A stretch of DNA of 20,351 nucleotides from Coptodactyla brooksi (taxonomy: Eukaryota; Arthropoda; Insecta; Coleoptera; Scarabaeidae): NCBI GenBank assembly GCA_033557675.1, contig JAWQRM010000704.1, positions 1-20,351 on the forward strand, read 5' to 3'. The position numbers and the translations under genes are program-made. The notes under the pieces were generated by a model, which was given only the letters and a program-made list of their open reading frames with translations, did no database searches and was not told where the DNA came from. Shown here one piece after another: positions 1-10,047 of the stretch; position 1 is the first letter of the stretch; each line of letters begins with the position of its first letter.

Positions 1-1998
1 CTCGAGTGTTACTCAAAAATTTGCCTGTTTCTCGGACCCGTCTTTCAACAGTAGAAAATGTATCTCTATAGGAATCACACGAGTAAGAAATCTTCTCTGA
101 TATTCTTCAACACTCCTTCCAGTTTCCTTCACAGAAACCTAGCACTAATAACATGTCAACTTGTTCGCTAAGTGAGAATTTCCCGGCCATTTCAAAACAA
201 TCAGTAAAGAATTACGAAAATCAAAATTTTCACTTTATTTCTAATTTATTTCAAGTTTGACGTATAATTTCATAGCCAACTGTTGAATTTTCAAACACTT
301 TAGGTAACACGGATAAAATACGTATCTTTAATAATTCTCGTTTTTCTTCAAAACAGCGAAGTTTTTTGAAAAATAACAAAAGTAAAAAAAGTTTTAAAAT
401 TAAATTCCCGATAAAGTAGAATAATAATGTATTATACCCGCCGACAGGCTAAAAAATTTTGTTGCATTGTCCCTAATCAACCCTCTAAAATTTTTTAACT
501 GACCTTTATTTACAAAAAGATAAATGCCCCTAGTACACTCAGAACGCCTACCAAATTTGGGTTTCTTAAGTTAAAGTATTCTTGAGATATTAATTATTTT
601 TGAAAGTTTTAACCTCACTTTGAAGGGCTATAACTTCTCAGGGGTACAACTTGGTATAGAGGTAAGTTAGGTTAAATCGTCATATTTTAGCTTTGCTCGC
701 ATGTTCTTGCTCTGTGCCGGTTCTTATGCCAATCACCCTGTATATTATTAGTGCATAAAAGAAATTGTTTTCTTGATCATGTTCTGCTTAAAAATTGGAT
801 ATTTGAAGAGTTGTTGGCCACACGTCATATTGTCCTTAATGCGATTTTGTGGTCACAACTATGCTTCACATCATTATTACTTTAGCAATCGATACATAGC
901 AGCTGATTTAAAAGTATCAAATAAGGGCCAACAATATCTACTTATATTTTATGCGATATACTTATTGATCATACGTAGTTATTGCTATGTAATGCTCCAC
1001 TAGGTGGTACATTCTATAACTACTAAAATTAACGTTGTGTTATAACTTTACTAAACTGTCTTTGCTCTTGTTTTCTACGTGTGCTACGATGTAGTTATTA
1101 GTTAAGTGCTAATTTTTATCTGAGTAGTGCTGTTAAGAACCGTGATGGCGCTGCAATCTATAAGGAAATTGCTTACCCAATAGTTATAAACAGTTCTGCA
1201 GACAGGAATTTTAAGCTCTTTGCAAATGTTAAAAAAGAATATACTGGTTCTATTTAAAAAATGACCGTGATCATTTCGACATTTTTTGATATTGGCCGGT
1301 AACTAATATGAATATGAACTGTTGAGTTATTTTTAATTTGTAAGGTGACACTATTATTAATTTGTTTTCACAGCCATCTATACATCTTAGTACATCTTCA
1401 TTGCTGGCACGTTTTAAAAAATTCTGGATACCGCTCCTATTTTTTTATTTGATTTCTAATTTGTTTAATTTAAAAATGCACTATATCTGGAATTTGGGCT
1501 GTTTTCTGAATGTTGAAATTGAACGGGGGCTTCCATTTAAAAAATAAAAATTGACACCATTTGCGATATGCTAATGAAAAGTTGTAGGTTGGGAACCTTT
1601 AGCTTTGCAACAAAGTTAAACAAATACCACCACTACATTAAAACCGGAGAATACCTGCACGTTGCACGTTTTGCGAAGCTAGTTAGCATCGTCAAGAGCA
1701 ACGAAATGATCAGTTTTTTATCGCTCACCTCGTTAACTTATCCGTCTTGTTATCACCAAAACATGAAGGCTGACCTTTCGTCCACATGACGGAAATCTTA
1801 TTTTTGTTTGCCGTTTGTGTCAATTGAGTACTAATTTAGAATAAATTCGATTCTTCCATAAGCTTAGATTAATACCTGTAAACATAATTACTTGCTTACC
1901 CAGTGTTGAATGGGTTAATCCTGTTCGCTGATGTATTACTAGCAGTTGAATGAAATAATTTGTCCAATTAAATTGTATTTATTATTGGTTTGTATTAG
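1..1998. other. Non-coding flank or intron 1 of gene 1, no gene recognised
   Basis: I see no supported gene here. Short open frames occur, but none encodes a recognisable domain and their composition matches the AT-rich background. By analogy with gene 2, whose first exon lies 2.6 kb before its second, this stretch may be the end of a long first intron of gene 1. No exon resembling the gene 2 leader is visible. Around 731-744 there is a string ending in CACCCTGTATA, a sequence often found at the ends of short insect repeats, so part of 440-745 may be an unclassified repeat. Confidence 0.5.
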
Positions 1999-3963
1999 GA
2001 ATGCGCGATAACTGGTAGAAAATACACCTTTGACGATCTAAGAATCAAATCATCAAAGTTCGGAATGGCTATGAAAGGAATACTTCAAATGAGCAAGGGT
2101 GACGTTTTAGCTTTGGTCTTACCAAATATACCCGAATACCCTATATGCGTATTTGGTGCCATGAAAGTTGGAATTACACTAACAACTATGAATCCAATTT
2201 ACACTGCAGGTAATGTACTCGTACTTGAAATGTATAATTCCAATTTAATTAAAAAAATACTTTTAGAGGAAATGGAAAAGCAATTGCTGGATTCTAATGC
2301 AAAAGCTATAGTCACCTTAGGAATGTTTATTCCCGCTGTAAAGGCTGCAATTTTTAAAATTAACAAGAAAATTCCAATTATAGCAATTAAAACCGACGTA
2401 AGTTGCCACGGGTTTTAAGTAATATGGAGTGAAAATTTGTTTTTAGCCAAATGAAAAGTTCCCAGAAGGAACGATAATATTTCACGAACTACTCGACACG
2501 GATGTTGTTTCCAAAGTCGATCCGATTACTGCAGATGACATTGCTGTAATTCCTTATTCAAGTGGTACAACTGGATTACCAAAAGGGGTTGAATTGACCA
2601 GTAATAATTTAGTAGCAAATGTTACTCAATATAACTATGATGCGGAACCTGGTAAACTCAGGGAAGGAAATGATTCCGTTGTTTTCTGAATTGGTATTTT
2701 CAGAAAGGGAGCACGATATCTTACCAAGTATTGTGCCAATGTTCCACATTTACGGCTTCACCAATCAAATTCTTTCTTCTCTGCAAAAAGGAATCAAGTT
2801 GGTGACATTGCCTAAATTTACTCCAGAACTTTATCTGTCCACAATTATAGACCACAAAGTAACAGCACTTATGCTTGTACCACCAGTTGGTAATGTATGA
2901 AATGTTGTAGGTACTGTTTTATACGATTTATTGTTTTTCAGTTTTGTTTTTAAATTCTCATCCGGCTGTAAAACGTGAACACCTTCAACATCTTCGTTGT
3001 GTTGTTTGTGGAGGAGCTCCACTGAGCGCTGCAGATGAATCTAAATTAAAGGAGAAAGTTGGCAAACCGATTTCAATATTACAAGGTAATGAACGGGTTT
3101 TTCTGATTCATATATATCATAAGTTATACAAATATTAATCATCAAAAATCCATCCAATCTTGAACGGTGGTTCAAATAAATTAATATTTTTTAGATATAA
3201 TGACAGGCGTTACTTTCAATTGCAATTTATATTAGTTATATTCTTGTTTATTTATTATTATAATAAAAACTGGAAATATGAATAACCTAATAACAAATGG
3301 TGGCATAGCTGCTTTATCTGCTATATTACGTTTATTTTAGGTTACGGTCTCACAGAAACTTCACCGCTGGTTTTGACTGTCCCAAGAGGGAAAGAAAAAG
3401 ATGGCGGGATGGGCTATCTTACTAACAACACGTTTGCGAAAGTTGTGTCCATAGATGATGCCGATTGTAAACACTTAGGACCGCACGAGATTGGAGAGCT
3501 GCTGGTAAAAGGTCCTCAGGTTATGAAAGGTTATCACAACAGACCACACGATACACAACGGGCATTTTGGAACGGCTGGTTGCGAACGGGCGATTTAGTT
3601 CGTTACGACGAAGATGGAATGTTTTACATTTGCGACAGAATTAAAGAACTGATCAAAGTAAAAGGTTTTCAAGTTCCTCCAGCTGAACTAGAAGACGTCA
3701 TCAGGAGATTTCCGGGTGTAGGAGAAGCTGCTGTCATTGGAATACCCCATGAGAGACTCGGTGAAGCACCTAGAGCATATATTGTACAAAAATCAGGAAG
3801 CAAAGTAAACGCAGATGAGTTAACTAAGTTCGTTAGGTCTACTGTTGCGCCATATAAAGAACTCTCTGGGGGAATATCATTTGTTGAAAGCATACCTAAG
3901 AATCCTTCTGGAAAAATATTAAGAAGACAATTGAAAATTCTTTATGAAAATAAAGGTATATGA
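1999..3963 (+). CDS. Acyl-CoA synthetase (4-coumarate-CoA-ligase-like), gene 1, exons 2-7, 5' partial
   Basis: This is an ANL-superfamily adenylate-forming enzyme: it activates a carboxylate with ATP to an acyl-AMP and transfers it to CoA. Exons read 1999-2209, 2267-2397, 2447-2651, 2704-2889, 2942-3085 and 3341-3963, with GT-AG introns of 57, 49, 52, 52 and 255 bp. Together they give 500 codons including the stop, without frameshift. Motifs in order: P-loop YSSGTTGLPKG in the third exon shown, MFHIYGF early in the fourth, CGGAPLS in the fifth, then GYGLTETSP, LRTGDL, DRIKELIKVKGFQV and PSGKILRR with the catalytic lysine in the last. The first exon, about 60 residues in gene 2, is missing and probably lies upstream of the window. 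It ends KGI, without a peroxisomal SKL signal. The substrate cannot be read from the sequence. It is the head-to-tail paralogue of the gene at 12320-18485 with identical intron positions. Family call is firm; the exact enzyme is not. Confidence 0.9.
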
Positions 3964-4047
3964 TCTATGTATATAGTTTTAGCGTATTCTTTACCATCAA
4001 GATGGCGCTTAAAGGCTCGAAGGCAAATCTCATAAGAAGTTTTCTAG

Positions 4048-4053
4048 AATAAA
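4048..4053 (+). terminator. Likely polyadenylation signal of gene 1
   Basis: AATAAA lies 85 bp after the gene 1 stop codon. The distance and hexamer fit an insect polyadenylation signal; cleavage would follow about 15-30 bp downstream, before the Penelope remnant. No other signal was tested. Confidence 0.5.
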
Positions 4054-4124
4054 ATGGAATTCATGAATTCAGAGTGGTATCCGTTGCAATTCCAAAATAT
4101 TATTACATTGTCCATGTCGTTATA

Positions 4125-4800
4125 AAGTATCTGTTATCAAATTTAAACTACGAAGTTTAAAAATTAATTTTCAAATACGTTGACGGTATTATTTGTGCTG
4201 TACCAGAGAATGGGATCCAGGTGACAGATAGTGAGTTTAATAATTTCAATCCACGTTTTCAATTTACTGTGCAAACCGTTGTTTGAGACAAATTAAGTGA
4301 TTATGAATTAGTATCTAAAAAATTGAATACGAGACGTTACGTTAATTACTATTCCAAGCATCCTTTCAACCAAAAAATCAATACAGTGTTAGCCATGAAG
4401 AACAGAATTTTAAGGTTATCACGAAACTTCCCACAGATTAATTTAAACAAATTGTACAATGTTTTCAGTAAACTAGCACCTCAAGTTTCCACCTATTACA
4501 AAGAAGAATGAGAAATTCGGTAAACTTTCGTTCATTCCGGTATTGACTAATAAATTGATAGCTTCCATCAAAAACTGAAAAGAGATAGTTAAATGCAATT
4601 ATATAGACCGTCCAACGCATCCCTTCTTTCAAAATTAAAGTTGCCCGATAGCTCGAGCATATAGCTCGAGCATAAATCTAATGTAATTTACAAGATTCCT
4701 TGTAATGGTACTTTGGCATGACCGATCAATATCTCCATAACAATCTAAAATAGTACCAAACAGATTGTCAACATCATACAAATAAGCACTTTGATTTCTA
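4125..4800 (+). mobile_element. Decayed Penelope-like retroelement (RT end, linker, GIY-YIG)
   Basis: Fragments in several frames line up with a Penelope-like element. About 4176-4262 encodes the end of a reverse transcriptase: KYVDGI, an altered form of the catalytic YVDD motif with the second Asp changed to Gly, followed by a NNFNPRFQFT stretch. About 4323-4450 encodes the conserved thumb-linker region (RYVNYYSKHPFNQK). About 4680-4790 shows VIYKIPCN, as in the GIY-YIG endonuclease, and a downstream QTDCQHHTNKHFDF-like segment. Stops and frameshifts interrupt every part, so it is inactive. The order RT, linker, GIY-YIG is diagnostic of the class; the family name and exact ends cannot be given. 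Confidence 0.7.
4648..4673. repeat. Exact 13-bp tandem duplication
   Basis: ATAGCTCGAGCAT occurs twice, back to back and without a mismatch, inside the linker part of the Penelope remnant. It shifts the reading frame there. It looks like a local replication-slippage duplication after the element died. Confidence 0.7.
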
Positions 4801-5046
4801 TTCCTCGTTTTCGCTTCAGTTGAAATTATAACGTTTTGTTTTTTGTTCGTTTAGATGCTGTAGGTATTGCAGCTTCCTTCCGCACCCTGTTTCCGCTTGT
4901 GACCTGGAGAGGGCGTCGTTTTCCTAACCTAAAACCTGATTTTATTATTAAGTTTCTTTGCTCTTTTATTATTCTAGTTTTTACCTTTCAACGCGGGAAG
5001 TTCATCATTATTTCTATTTTGAAGTTAGAGTTAATTGCTAAATTCA
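4801..5046. other. Unassigned spacer between two transposon remnants
   Basis: I recognise no protein domain on either strand. A 72-codon open frame from 4836 is present but resembles nothing I know. The stretch may be the decayed 3' tail of the Penelope-like element or unrelated filler. Confidence 0.4.
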
Positions 5047-5072
5047 GAAGATGAAAAAAAAATTTCATCTTC
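5047..5072. repeat. Perfect 10-bp palindrome with A-rich loop
   Basis: GAAGATGAAA at 5047-5056 is the exact reverse complement of TTTCATCTTC at 5063-5072, with a 6-base A loop. The right arm lies at the downstream end of the mariner reading frame, so the left arm may be a local inverted duplication formed where that copy was truncated. Confidence 0.5.
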
Positions 5073-5594
5073 GGTAATAGAAAAAGATCGCGGAGGGTCA
5101 TGTCCGGCGAGTATGGGAGCTGAGGCATCATGACGGTGTTGTTTTTATCCATAAATTCCTCAGTTATTCGACATTGGCCGTAGGACTTGATGGCAAAATC
5201 TGGTAATACACTATGCCTATGAAATTGAAGAAAACACTGAGCAGAACTTTCACATTCGATTGAACTTGAGCTGTTTTTGATTGAGCCTTAGTTTGGGCGA
5301 CATACCTGTAACTATTATGACTCGATTGAGCAGTTCCACGTTATTGTTAACTTCATTCAGCATTCGGCACTGCAATTTTTTCGCAATTCAACAATCTTGG
5401 AACAAGTTTTGCGGCTACTTGTCTTATGCTCAAAACATCAGAAAAAATTGCTTGGCATGAGCTAAACGATATGCCAGCATCTCCAACAGCCTCTATGATG
5501 AGTGTCTACGAAATTCGGTGAGTTTCTACAATCATTTTCTTCACTTTTTCCATGTTGCCGTCGGTTCTCTATGTGCTGAGGCAGCTAAGGCGCT
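5063..5594 (-). pseudogene. Decayed mariner-type transposase
   Basis: Read on the minus strand from about 5560, there is a helix-turn-helix segment (ISFSSCQAIFSDVL, then RQVAAKLVPRLL), typical of mariner transposases close to the SETMAR type. Next comes a QSNVKVLLSVFF segment around 5200-5270, and then LPYSPDM at about 5115, carrying the third acidic residue of the DD34D catalytic triad. Several frameshifts and stops occur, and the part with the second catalytic Asp (HDNAPAH in the family) is missing, which points to an internal deletion. No terminal inverted repeats were found. The left LTR of the retroelement starts directly beside the N-terminal side, so the mariner copy may have been cut by that insertion. 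Confidence 0.7.
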
Positions 5595-5825
5595 AGTTAT
5601 GAGTATTAATCTTGTCTCCTTAACAAAATAAGAACAGAAGGGAAACCGATAAGAAGGAACTATAAATAAGCATCTCTGTTTTATTTAGTAAGTCGTTTAA
5701 GTCTTGTACCAAACGAACCGTTTCCGTCTCTGTATTGTTATTCTTCGTTCACCAAATAAATTTGTTAACTTCCAAACAAAGTTTATTCGTTTTTAAAAAA
5801 TAAACCGACGGCTGTGAAAGTTAAA
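5595..5825 (+). repeat. 5' LTR
   Basis: It begins AGTTATGAGTAT, as does the 3' copy at 11697, and ends directly before the primer-binding site. An AGTTA start is typical of gypsy/errantivirus LTRs, which often lack TG...CA ends. It contains a TATA box and an AATAAA at 5755-5760, giving a short U3 of about 90-95 bp. The last 66 bp (5760-5825) have no counterpart in the 3' copy. Confidence 0.8.
5661..5690 (+). promoter_or_regulatory. LTR core promoter (TATA box and initiator-like site)
   Basis: TATAAATA at 5661-5668 is followed about 20-25 bp later by TTTAGTAAG, which resembles the insect initiator (TCAGT-like). The 3' LTR carries the altered form TATAAGTA at the matching place. This would start the full-length RNA and define the U3/R border. 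Inferred from motif spacing only. Confidence 0.5.
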
Positions 5826-5843
5826 TGGCGCGGTCAGTAGGAT
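5826..5843 (+). other. Primer-binding site, tRNA-Ser-like
   Basis: TGGCGCGGTCAGTAGGAT begins with the TGG that pairs with a tRNA CCA end and closely resembles the serine-tRNA primer-binding sites known from gypsy-group elements such as 17.6 and 297. It marks the start of minus-strand synthesis and fixes the 5' LTR end at 5825. Confidence 0.7.
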
Positions 5844-6078
5844 ACCGAAGTGACAAGAGCCTGAATACTATCCGAAGAAAATTCAAGAAGGTAACTTGTT
5901 GAATTTTAATTCTTTGTACTGAAGTCCTACCAATCCAAGTCAACAACATTGACCCAAGTTAACCGAAGACGACACTTGAGGCGCTACGAAAAGGCCCAAG
6001 ACGGACAAAAAAATTTCCGAAGTCAATAGCAATAGTATAAAATCTGTTTAGCATACAAAATGAAGCCGAGTTCCAGAC

Positions 6079-6200
6079 GAGTCAGCGGATAAAATTGCCC
6101 AGAATCCCGGACAACACGAATGAGAAGCAGATCAGTGGATAAAATTTCCCAGTATCGCGGGCAACGCGAACGACAAGGGGACCAGCGGATACAAATTTCC
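6079..6200 (+). repeat. 50-bp tandem repeat in the retroelement leader
   Basis: About 2.4 units with an exact 50-bp period: GTCAGCGGATAAAATT from 6081, ATCAGTGGATAAAATT from 6131 and ACCAGCGGATACAAATT from 6181. Units differ by several substitutions. Tandem repeats in the untranslated leader are known in some gypsy-group elements, where they can bind regulators; no function is shown here. Confidence 0.75.
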
Positions 6201-6365
6201 TCGGGTTAACGCCCAGCAACAAAACAACCGAAAACTGGAACCGAAGAAATCCAACATCAAAGCTACCTAGCAGCTCAAACCACACCTTTTTACATCAACA
6301 AGCTCCTATTGTCTACGCAGATCGAGAATACAATGACCGGATGACAGAGTCATCCTTCTACTAGT

Positions 6366-6375
6366 CCTGTAAGTT
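6366..6375 (+). promoter_or_regulatory. Candidate splice donor for env RNA
   Basis: CCT|GTAAGTT is a near-perfect donor, with GT at 6369-6370, located 80 bp before the gag start. Errantiviruses make env from a spliced RNA whose donor lies near the start of gag, so the position fits. The matching acceptor would have been in the deleted integrase/env junction. Confidence 0.4.
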
Positions 6376-6448
6376 TTTAGATTTTGTTTTTGTAATAACT
6401 AATATTCACAATTGACGAATTAGAAAGTTTGATAATTTATCTCTCAAT

Positions 6449-7400
6449 ATGCCATCTACCCCAGATAAAATTACTCAAGTAGAGGTCAATATAGTTCCAA
6501 AATTTAAAGGGGACATGGATGTATTACCAGCTGTTATTGAGGCATGTGAAGATCTAATTACCAGACATGTAAATTTAATAGAACCAGCAGCCCCTATTAA
6601 TAAATTTATTTTGCAAGTGATAAAAAGCAGATTTGAAGGAGATGTTCTAAAATTAATTTCTAGCCGAAATTTAAATTCTTGGAACGAAGCTGAAGTTTGT
6701 TTAGAACAAAATTACACAGATCAAAGAACAGAAAATTGTCTCGGAGCAGATATGACGCAAATTACACCAAAATTAAACGAAAATCCGTATTCTTTAGGTG
6801 AGAGGATTAAAACAGTTTTAAATTTGATTTTAGCTAAACAAAAAATTACAGTAAGTGATTTAGTTCTTAGGCAATTAAAAGATCAAACAATGAAAGAAAC
6901 CCCTTTACAATTATATATAACACAATACGTTTTCCAAAAATAGGAGAATATGTTCGTTTAGAAAAACCAACTACATTAGAACAGACAATGCAAAATGTAA
7001 TCGAACAACAGAATTGGCTATATTTCTGTAACTCAGATACGACATTTAGTAGAAAAAATGCATCGACAATTCCAATGATCCCACCAACAAAGAACTTAGT
7101 TCCACACATTGTTGCATGTGAACAAATGAGACCATTGCAAGTCAATCTATTAAATTTACTTATTCAAAGAGTCAGAGCAATAGATAGATATCCGCAACGT
7201 TCCCAGAAAGTAATCAGTGTCCGAGACCACAATTCCGTCAAGTTCCAAGACCCCAAACTTATTATACAAATTATGTTTCTGCAGGTTATTCATATCCGAA
7301 ACAAAATTCCAACAAAAATTTCAGACCATTTATTTCACAAAATGTAAATAAACCCACTTCAATGGACGTCGATCCGTCCTCTAGTAAAGTTCATAATGCA
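6449..7400 (+). pseudogene. gag: Retroelement gag, broken
   Basis: Starts at ATG 6449. The first 164 codons (to 6943) look like an errantivirus-type Gag capsid: FEGDVLKLISSRNLNSW matches the region where capsids have a conserved tryptophan, and an LGADM stretch follows. A stop at 6941-6943 and a frame change follow; the reading continues in another frame through about 6945-7150, and further pieces reach about 7400. No CCHC zinc knuckle is visible, which is normal for errantivirus Gag. It would package the element RNA if intact; as it stands it is truncated. Confidence 0.7.
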
Positions 7401-7639
7401 TAGAGATCCCGAATTAATAATGTAGAAAGTGATAACTTATTTTATGATGAAGAGAATGGTATGTATTTTCAATATGTGACCGACGAAGATACTTTTGAAA
7501 CTCTATTCCAGCAAGTAGAAAATTTTGAAATAACAAGTAGAAGCTGGAAATGAAAATTTTCTGGAAATGGTCCCAGAAAACAATCAGGCGTAGTTTCGTC
7601 AAATATAATAGAAATAAATTCACAAAGCATTTAAAAATT

Positions 7640-8275
7640 ACCATATATTCTATTACCAGAATTGTTTGATGCAAAATTCTTAATAGACACAGGCGCATTC
7701 TATAATTTGTTCTAAATTGGCTATTGATTATTTTTCGGAATATTTTTATTATAAACCCTATGCTGTTAAAACCATGCGCGGAATAACAACTCATAGATTC
7801 AAACTACAACTACTAAATTTTCAAACTTTTAATGATCTTGACAATATTTATACTCATAATATTGTAGATTTTCCGATAAGTACGATCATAGGCGGCGATC
7901 AATTAGACATAATGAAAGTAAGTATAGACTACAAAAATAAAATTATCAATAGGAAACACGCTAAAATACCATTTCAATTTAATAAACCTATCGTTAAAAT
8001 TCCACAAATAATTAGGTAAATATTTAAACTACCAACTATGCATAAACCCGGACAATATTTAGTAAATCATAAAAAATGAACTAAAAATGTCGAAATACCA
8101 AATGCTTTAGTTGAAATTAATAACTATGAATGTCTTATCGACATTACAAATTTCAATAAATATCCTATTCATGTCGTATATGCACCTTTGACACAAGAAG
8201 AAATTACATTTGAGAAACCAGTAAATTCTCAAAATTTAACTAAATTTAACAATAAATAATAAAAATATAACTAGG
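7640..8275 (+). pseudogene. Retroelement aspartic protease and spacer, broken
   Basis: Around 7655-7710 one frame reads FDAKFLIDTGA, containing the D-T-G active-site triad of retroelement aspartic proteases. A stop follows soon after, and the downstream frame at 7717-8019 gives a protease-C-terminal-like sequence without another firm motif. From 8020 to 8275 frames alternate. The protein would have cut Gag-Pol; it cannot be made as one chain now. Confidence 0.6.
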
Positions 8276-8327
8276 AAACATTAATCAAAAGTTATGTTTA
8301 GATCATTTAAATAACGAGGAAAAATTA

Positions 8328-8940
8328 ATGATTAAAAATTTTTTACATCAATATCCAGAAATTACACATGATGACAAAAGTTTTTTAACATTTCTCTCCA
8401 AAATAAAACATGACATTAATTTAACCCATAATGTACCGATTTATCAAAAACAATATCGACATCCATATTATCAACAACAAGAAACAAAAAAAAACAAATT
8501 AATAATTTATGGGAACAAGTGGTAATTAGAGATAGTAGTTCATCATGGGCTGGTCCAGTAAATTTGGCCTTAGTACCAAAAAAAATTGATGCTTCTGGTG
8601 AAAAGGAATGGCAATAGATTACAGACGGCGTAGTGGAAGAACCATAAAAGATCGATATCCTTTACCCAATATTATTGAAATTTTAGACAAATTAGGAAGA
8701 GCACATTATTTCTCTAGTCTTGATCTAGCAAGCGGGTACCATCAAACTGAAATGAAAGAAACAGACAAATTAAAAACAGCTTTTATTACAAATCAATGTC
8801 AATTCGTATTTAATCGAATGCCGTTTGGTCTTTGCCTCGTAATGCCTCGGCAACTTTTCAACGAGCTATGAATTGTAGTTTAAGGGGGTTAACAGAAGGA
8901 ATATGTCATGTGTATCTCGATGATATTATTATTTTCAGTA
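8328..8940 (+). pseudogene. pol: Retroelement reverse transcriptase, broken
   Basis: The RT N-terminus begins near 8328. Segments with VIRDSSSSWAGP at about 8519, DYRRRSG and DRYPLPNI at 8610-8670, FSSLDLASGYHQ at 8710-8750 and MPFGL at 8817 are classic Ty3/gypsy RT blocks. A frameshift near 8835-8850 moves the reading to the frame that carries the catalytic YLDD at about 8911-8922. A further shift near 8510-8525 and another near 8610 break the N-terminal half. The SLDL Asp and the YLDD pair survive, but no continuous protein is possible. Confidence 0.85.
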
Positions 8941-9540
8941 CGAAAAATAAAATCATTTGTAGGTTTACTTGGTTATTATAGAAAATTCATTAAAGATTAC
9001 GCAAAATTATTAAAACCCATAACCCAATATTTAACCAAAGACAAAAATATAGAATTAAATTCTGAATATAAAAATTGTTTTGAAATGTGCACAAATTTAT
9101 TGTGCAATTCTCCTATATTGCAATATCCGTACTTCAAAAGACCCTTTGTTATTATCACTGACGCAAGTAATGTTGCAGTTGGTGCAGTTATAGGTCAAGG
9201 TCCCATAGGACAGGATAAACCAGACGCCTATGCAAGTAGAACGTTATCTAAAACTGAATTGAAATATTCCGTTGTTGAAACGGAATTGCTTGCCGTTATT
9301 TATGCTTCTAAGCAATTTCGCCTGTATATTTATGGCACACAGTTTAGATCAAAGATCATAATTTAAAATTACAAAGGTGAAAAGTGTATTTACAAGAATA
9401 TGTCTACACCGTTATTTATAAAAAGGGTAAAATGAACACGAATGCAGATACCATAAGTCACGTAGAAGTTCAAAATCATGATAGTGAAAGTACTTATGTA
9501 AATATGGGTTCAATAAATACCTCAGGAGATAATGATAGTT
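8941..9540 (+). pseudogene. Retroelement RNase H and connection domain, broken
   Basis: Begins in the FVGLLGYYRKFI block, which in intact elements lies about 70 codons after YLDD, so the piece between has been deleted at about 8940. The RNase H core follows: VIITDASN at about 9149 with the first Asp, and the second acidic site in VETELLAVIYA at 9280-9310. A frameshift around 9345-9360 destroys the third conserved block, and the tail reappears in another frame as YKKGKMNTNADT at 9415-9450. Inactive. Confidence 0.8.
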
Positions 9541-10035
9541 TAAATAGCAATTAAGTTTCAGAAATAACAGACACTATACCCATTTCAGGGGGACCAATAG
9601 ATAATAAACCTAGATAATTGTTTATTTATGTATATGATAAATCAACTGAAGTACATTTCGAAAATAAGGATAAGAAAATCTATAAAATTCATGTTAACAA
9701 AAGGGATGTTTACCCTCATCTGTTGAATATATTTGTAGAATGCTGCACTGAAAGTAAATACTATTTATTCTGTAGCGGCGAACTATACAAAATTATTTGT
9801 ACCATTTACGTGGAAAACTTTCAAGAAGGCAAATTTAAACTCGGTAGGTGTTTAAAAAGGGTTCAAATTATAAATACCCACGATAAAAATAGACAATTAG
9901 CATTAATTAAAACACACCATGAAGATATAACTAATCATAGAGGTATCGAACACACTATTAAAGAATTAACACGAAATTATAGTTGGAAAAATTTAAATAA
10001 CATAGTAAAAGAATTTATAAACAATTGTGATTATT

Positions 10036-10047
10036 GTTAAGTGTCAA
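10036..10047. repeat. Left target-site duplication of nested retroposon
   Basis: GTTAAGTGTCAA matches GTCAAATGTCAA at 10424-10435 in 10 of 12 positions; both differences are transitions. Removing the insert plus one copy restores the integrase reading frame across the junction, which confirms the boundaries. Confidence 0.75.

Noticed and set aside
1..14. Possible copy of the CTCGAGTGTTGCTC string at 13570-13583
   Set aside because: Only about 14 bp match and the similarity does not extend to the right; the window edge prevents testing to the left.
773..1003. 76-codon open frame upstream of gene 1
   Set aside because: No recognisable domain, AT-driven composition, no splice or start context that supports it.
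1362..1789. Two short open frames as the missing first exon of gene 1
   Set aside because: Neither resembles the N-terminal exon of gene 2, and neither has a donor site in the right phase to join position 1999.
4836..5054. 72-codon open frame after the Penelope remnant
   Set aside because: No similarity to the GIY-YIG domain or to anything else I know; it lies between two dead transposons.
6082..6285. Minus-strand open frame in the retroelement leader
   Set aside because: It overlaps the 50-bp tandem repeat and is explained by that repeat.
7414..7794. 126-codon minus-strand open frame
   Set aside because: Antisense to the protease region of the retroelement, without any domain; an AT-rich shadow.
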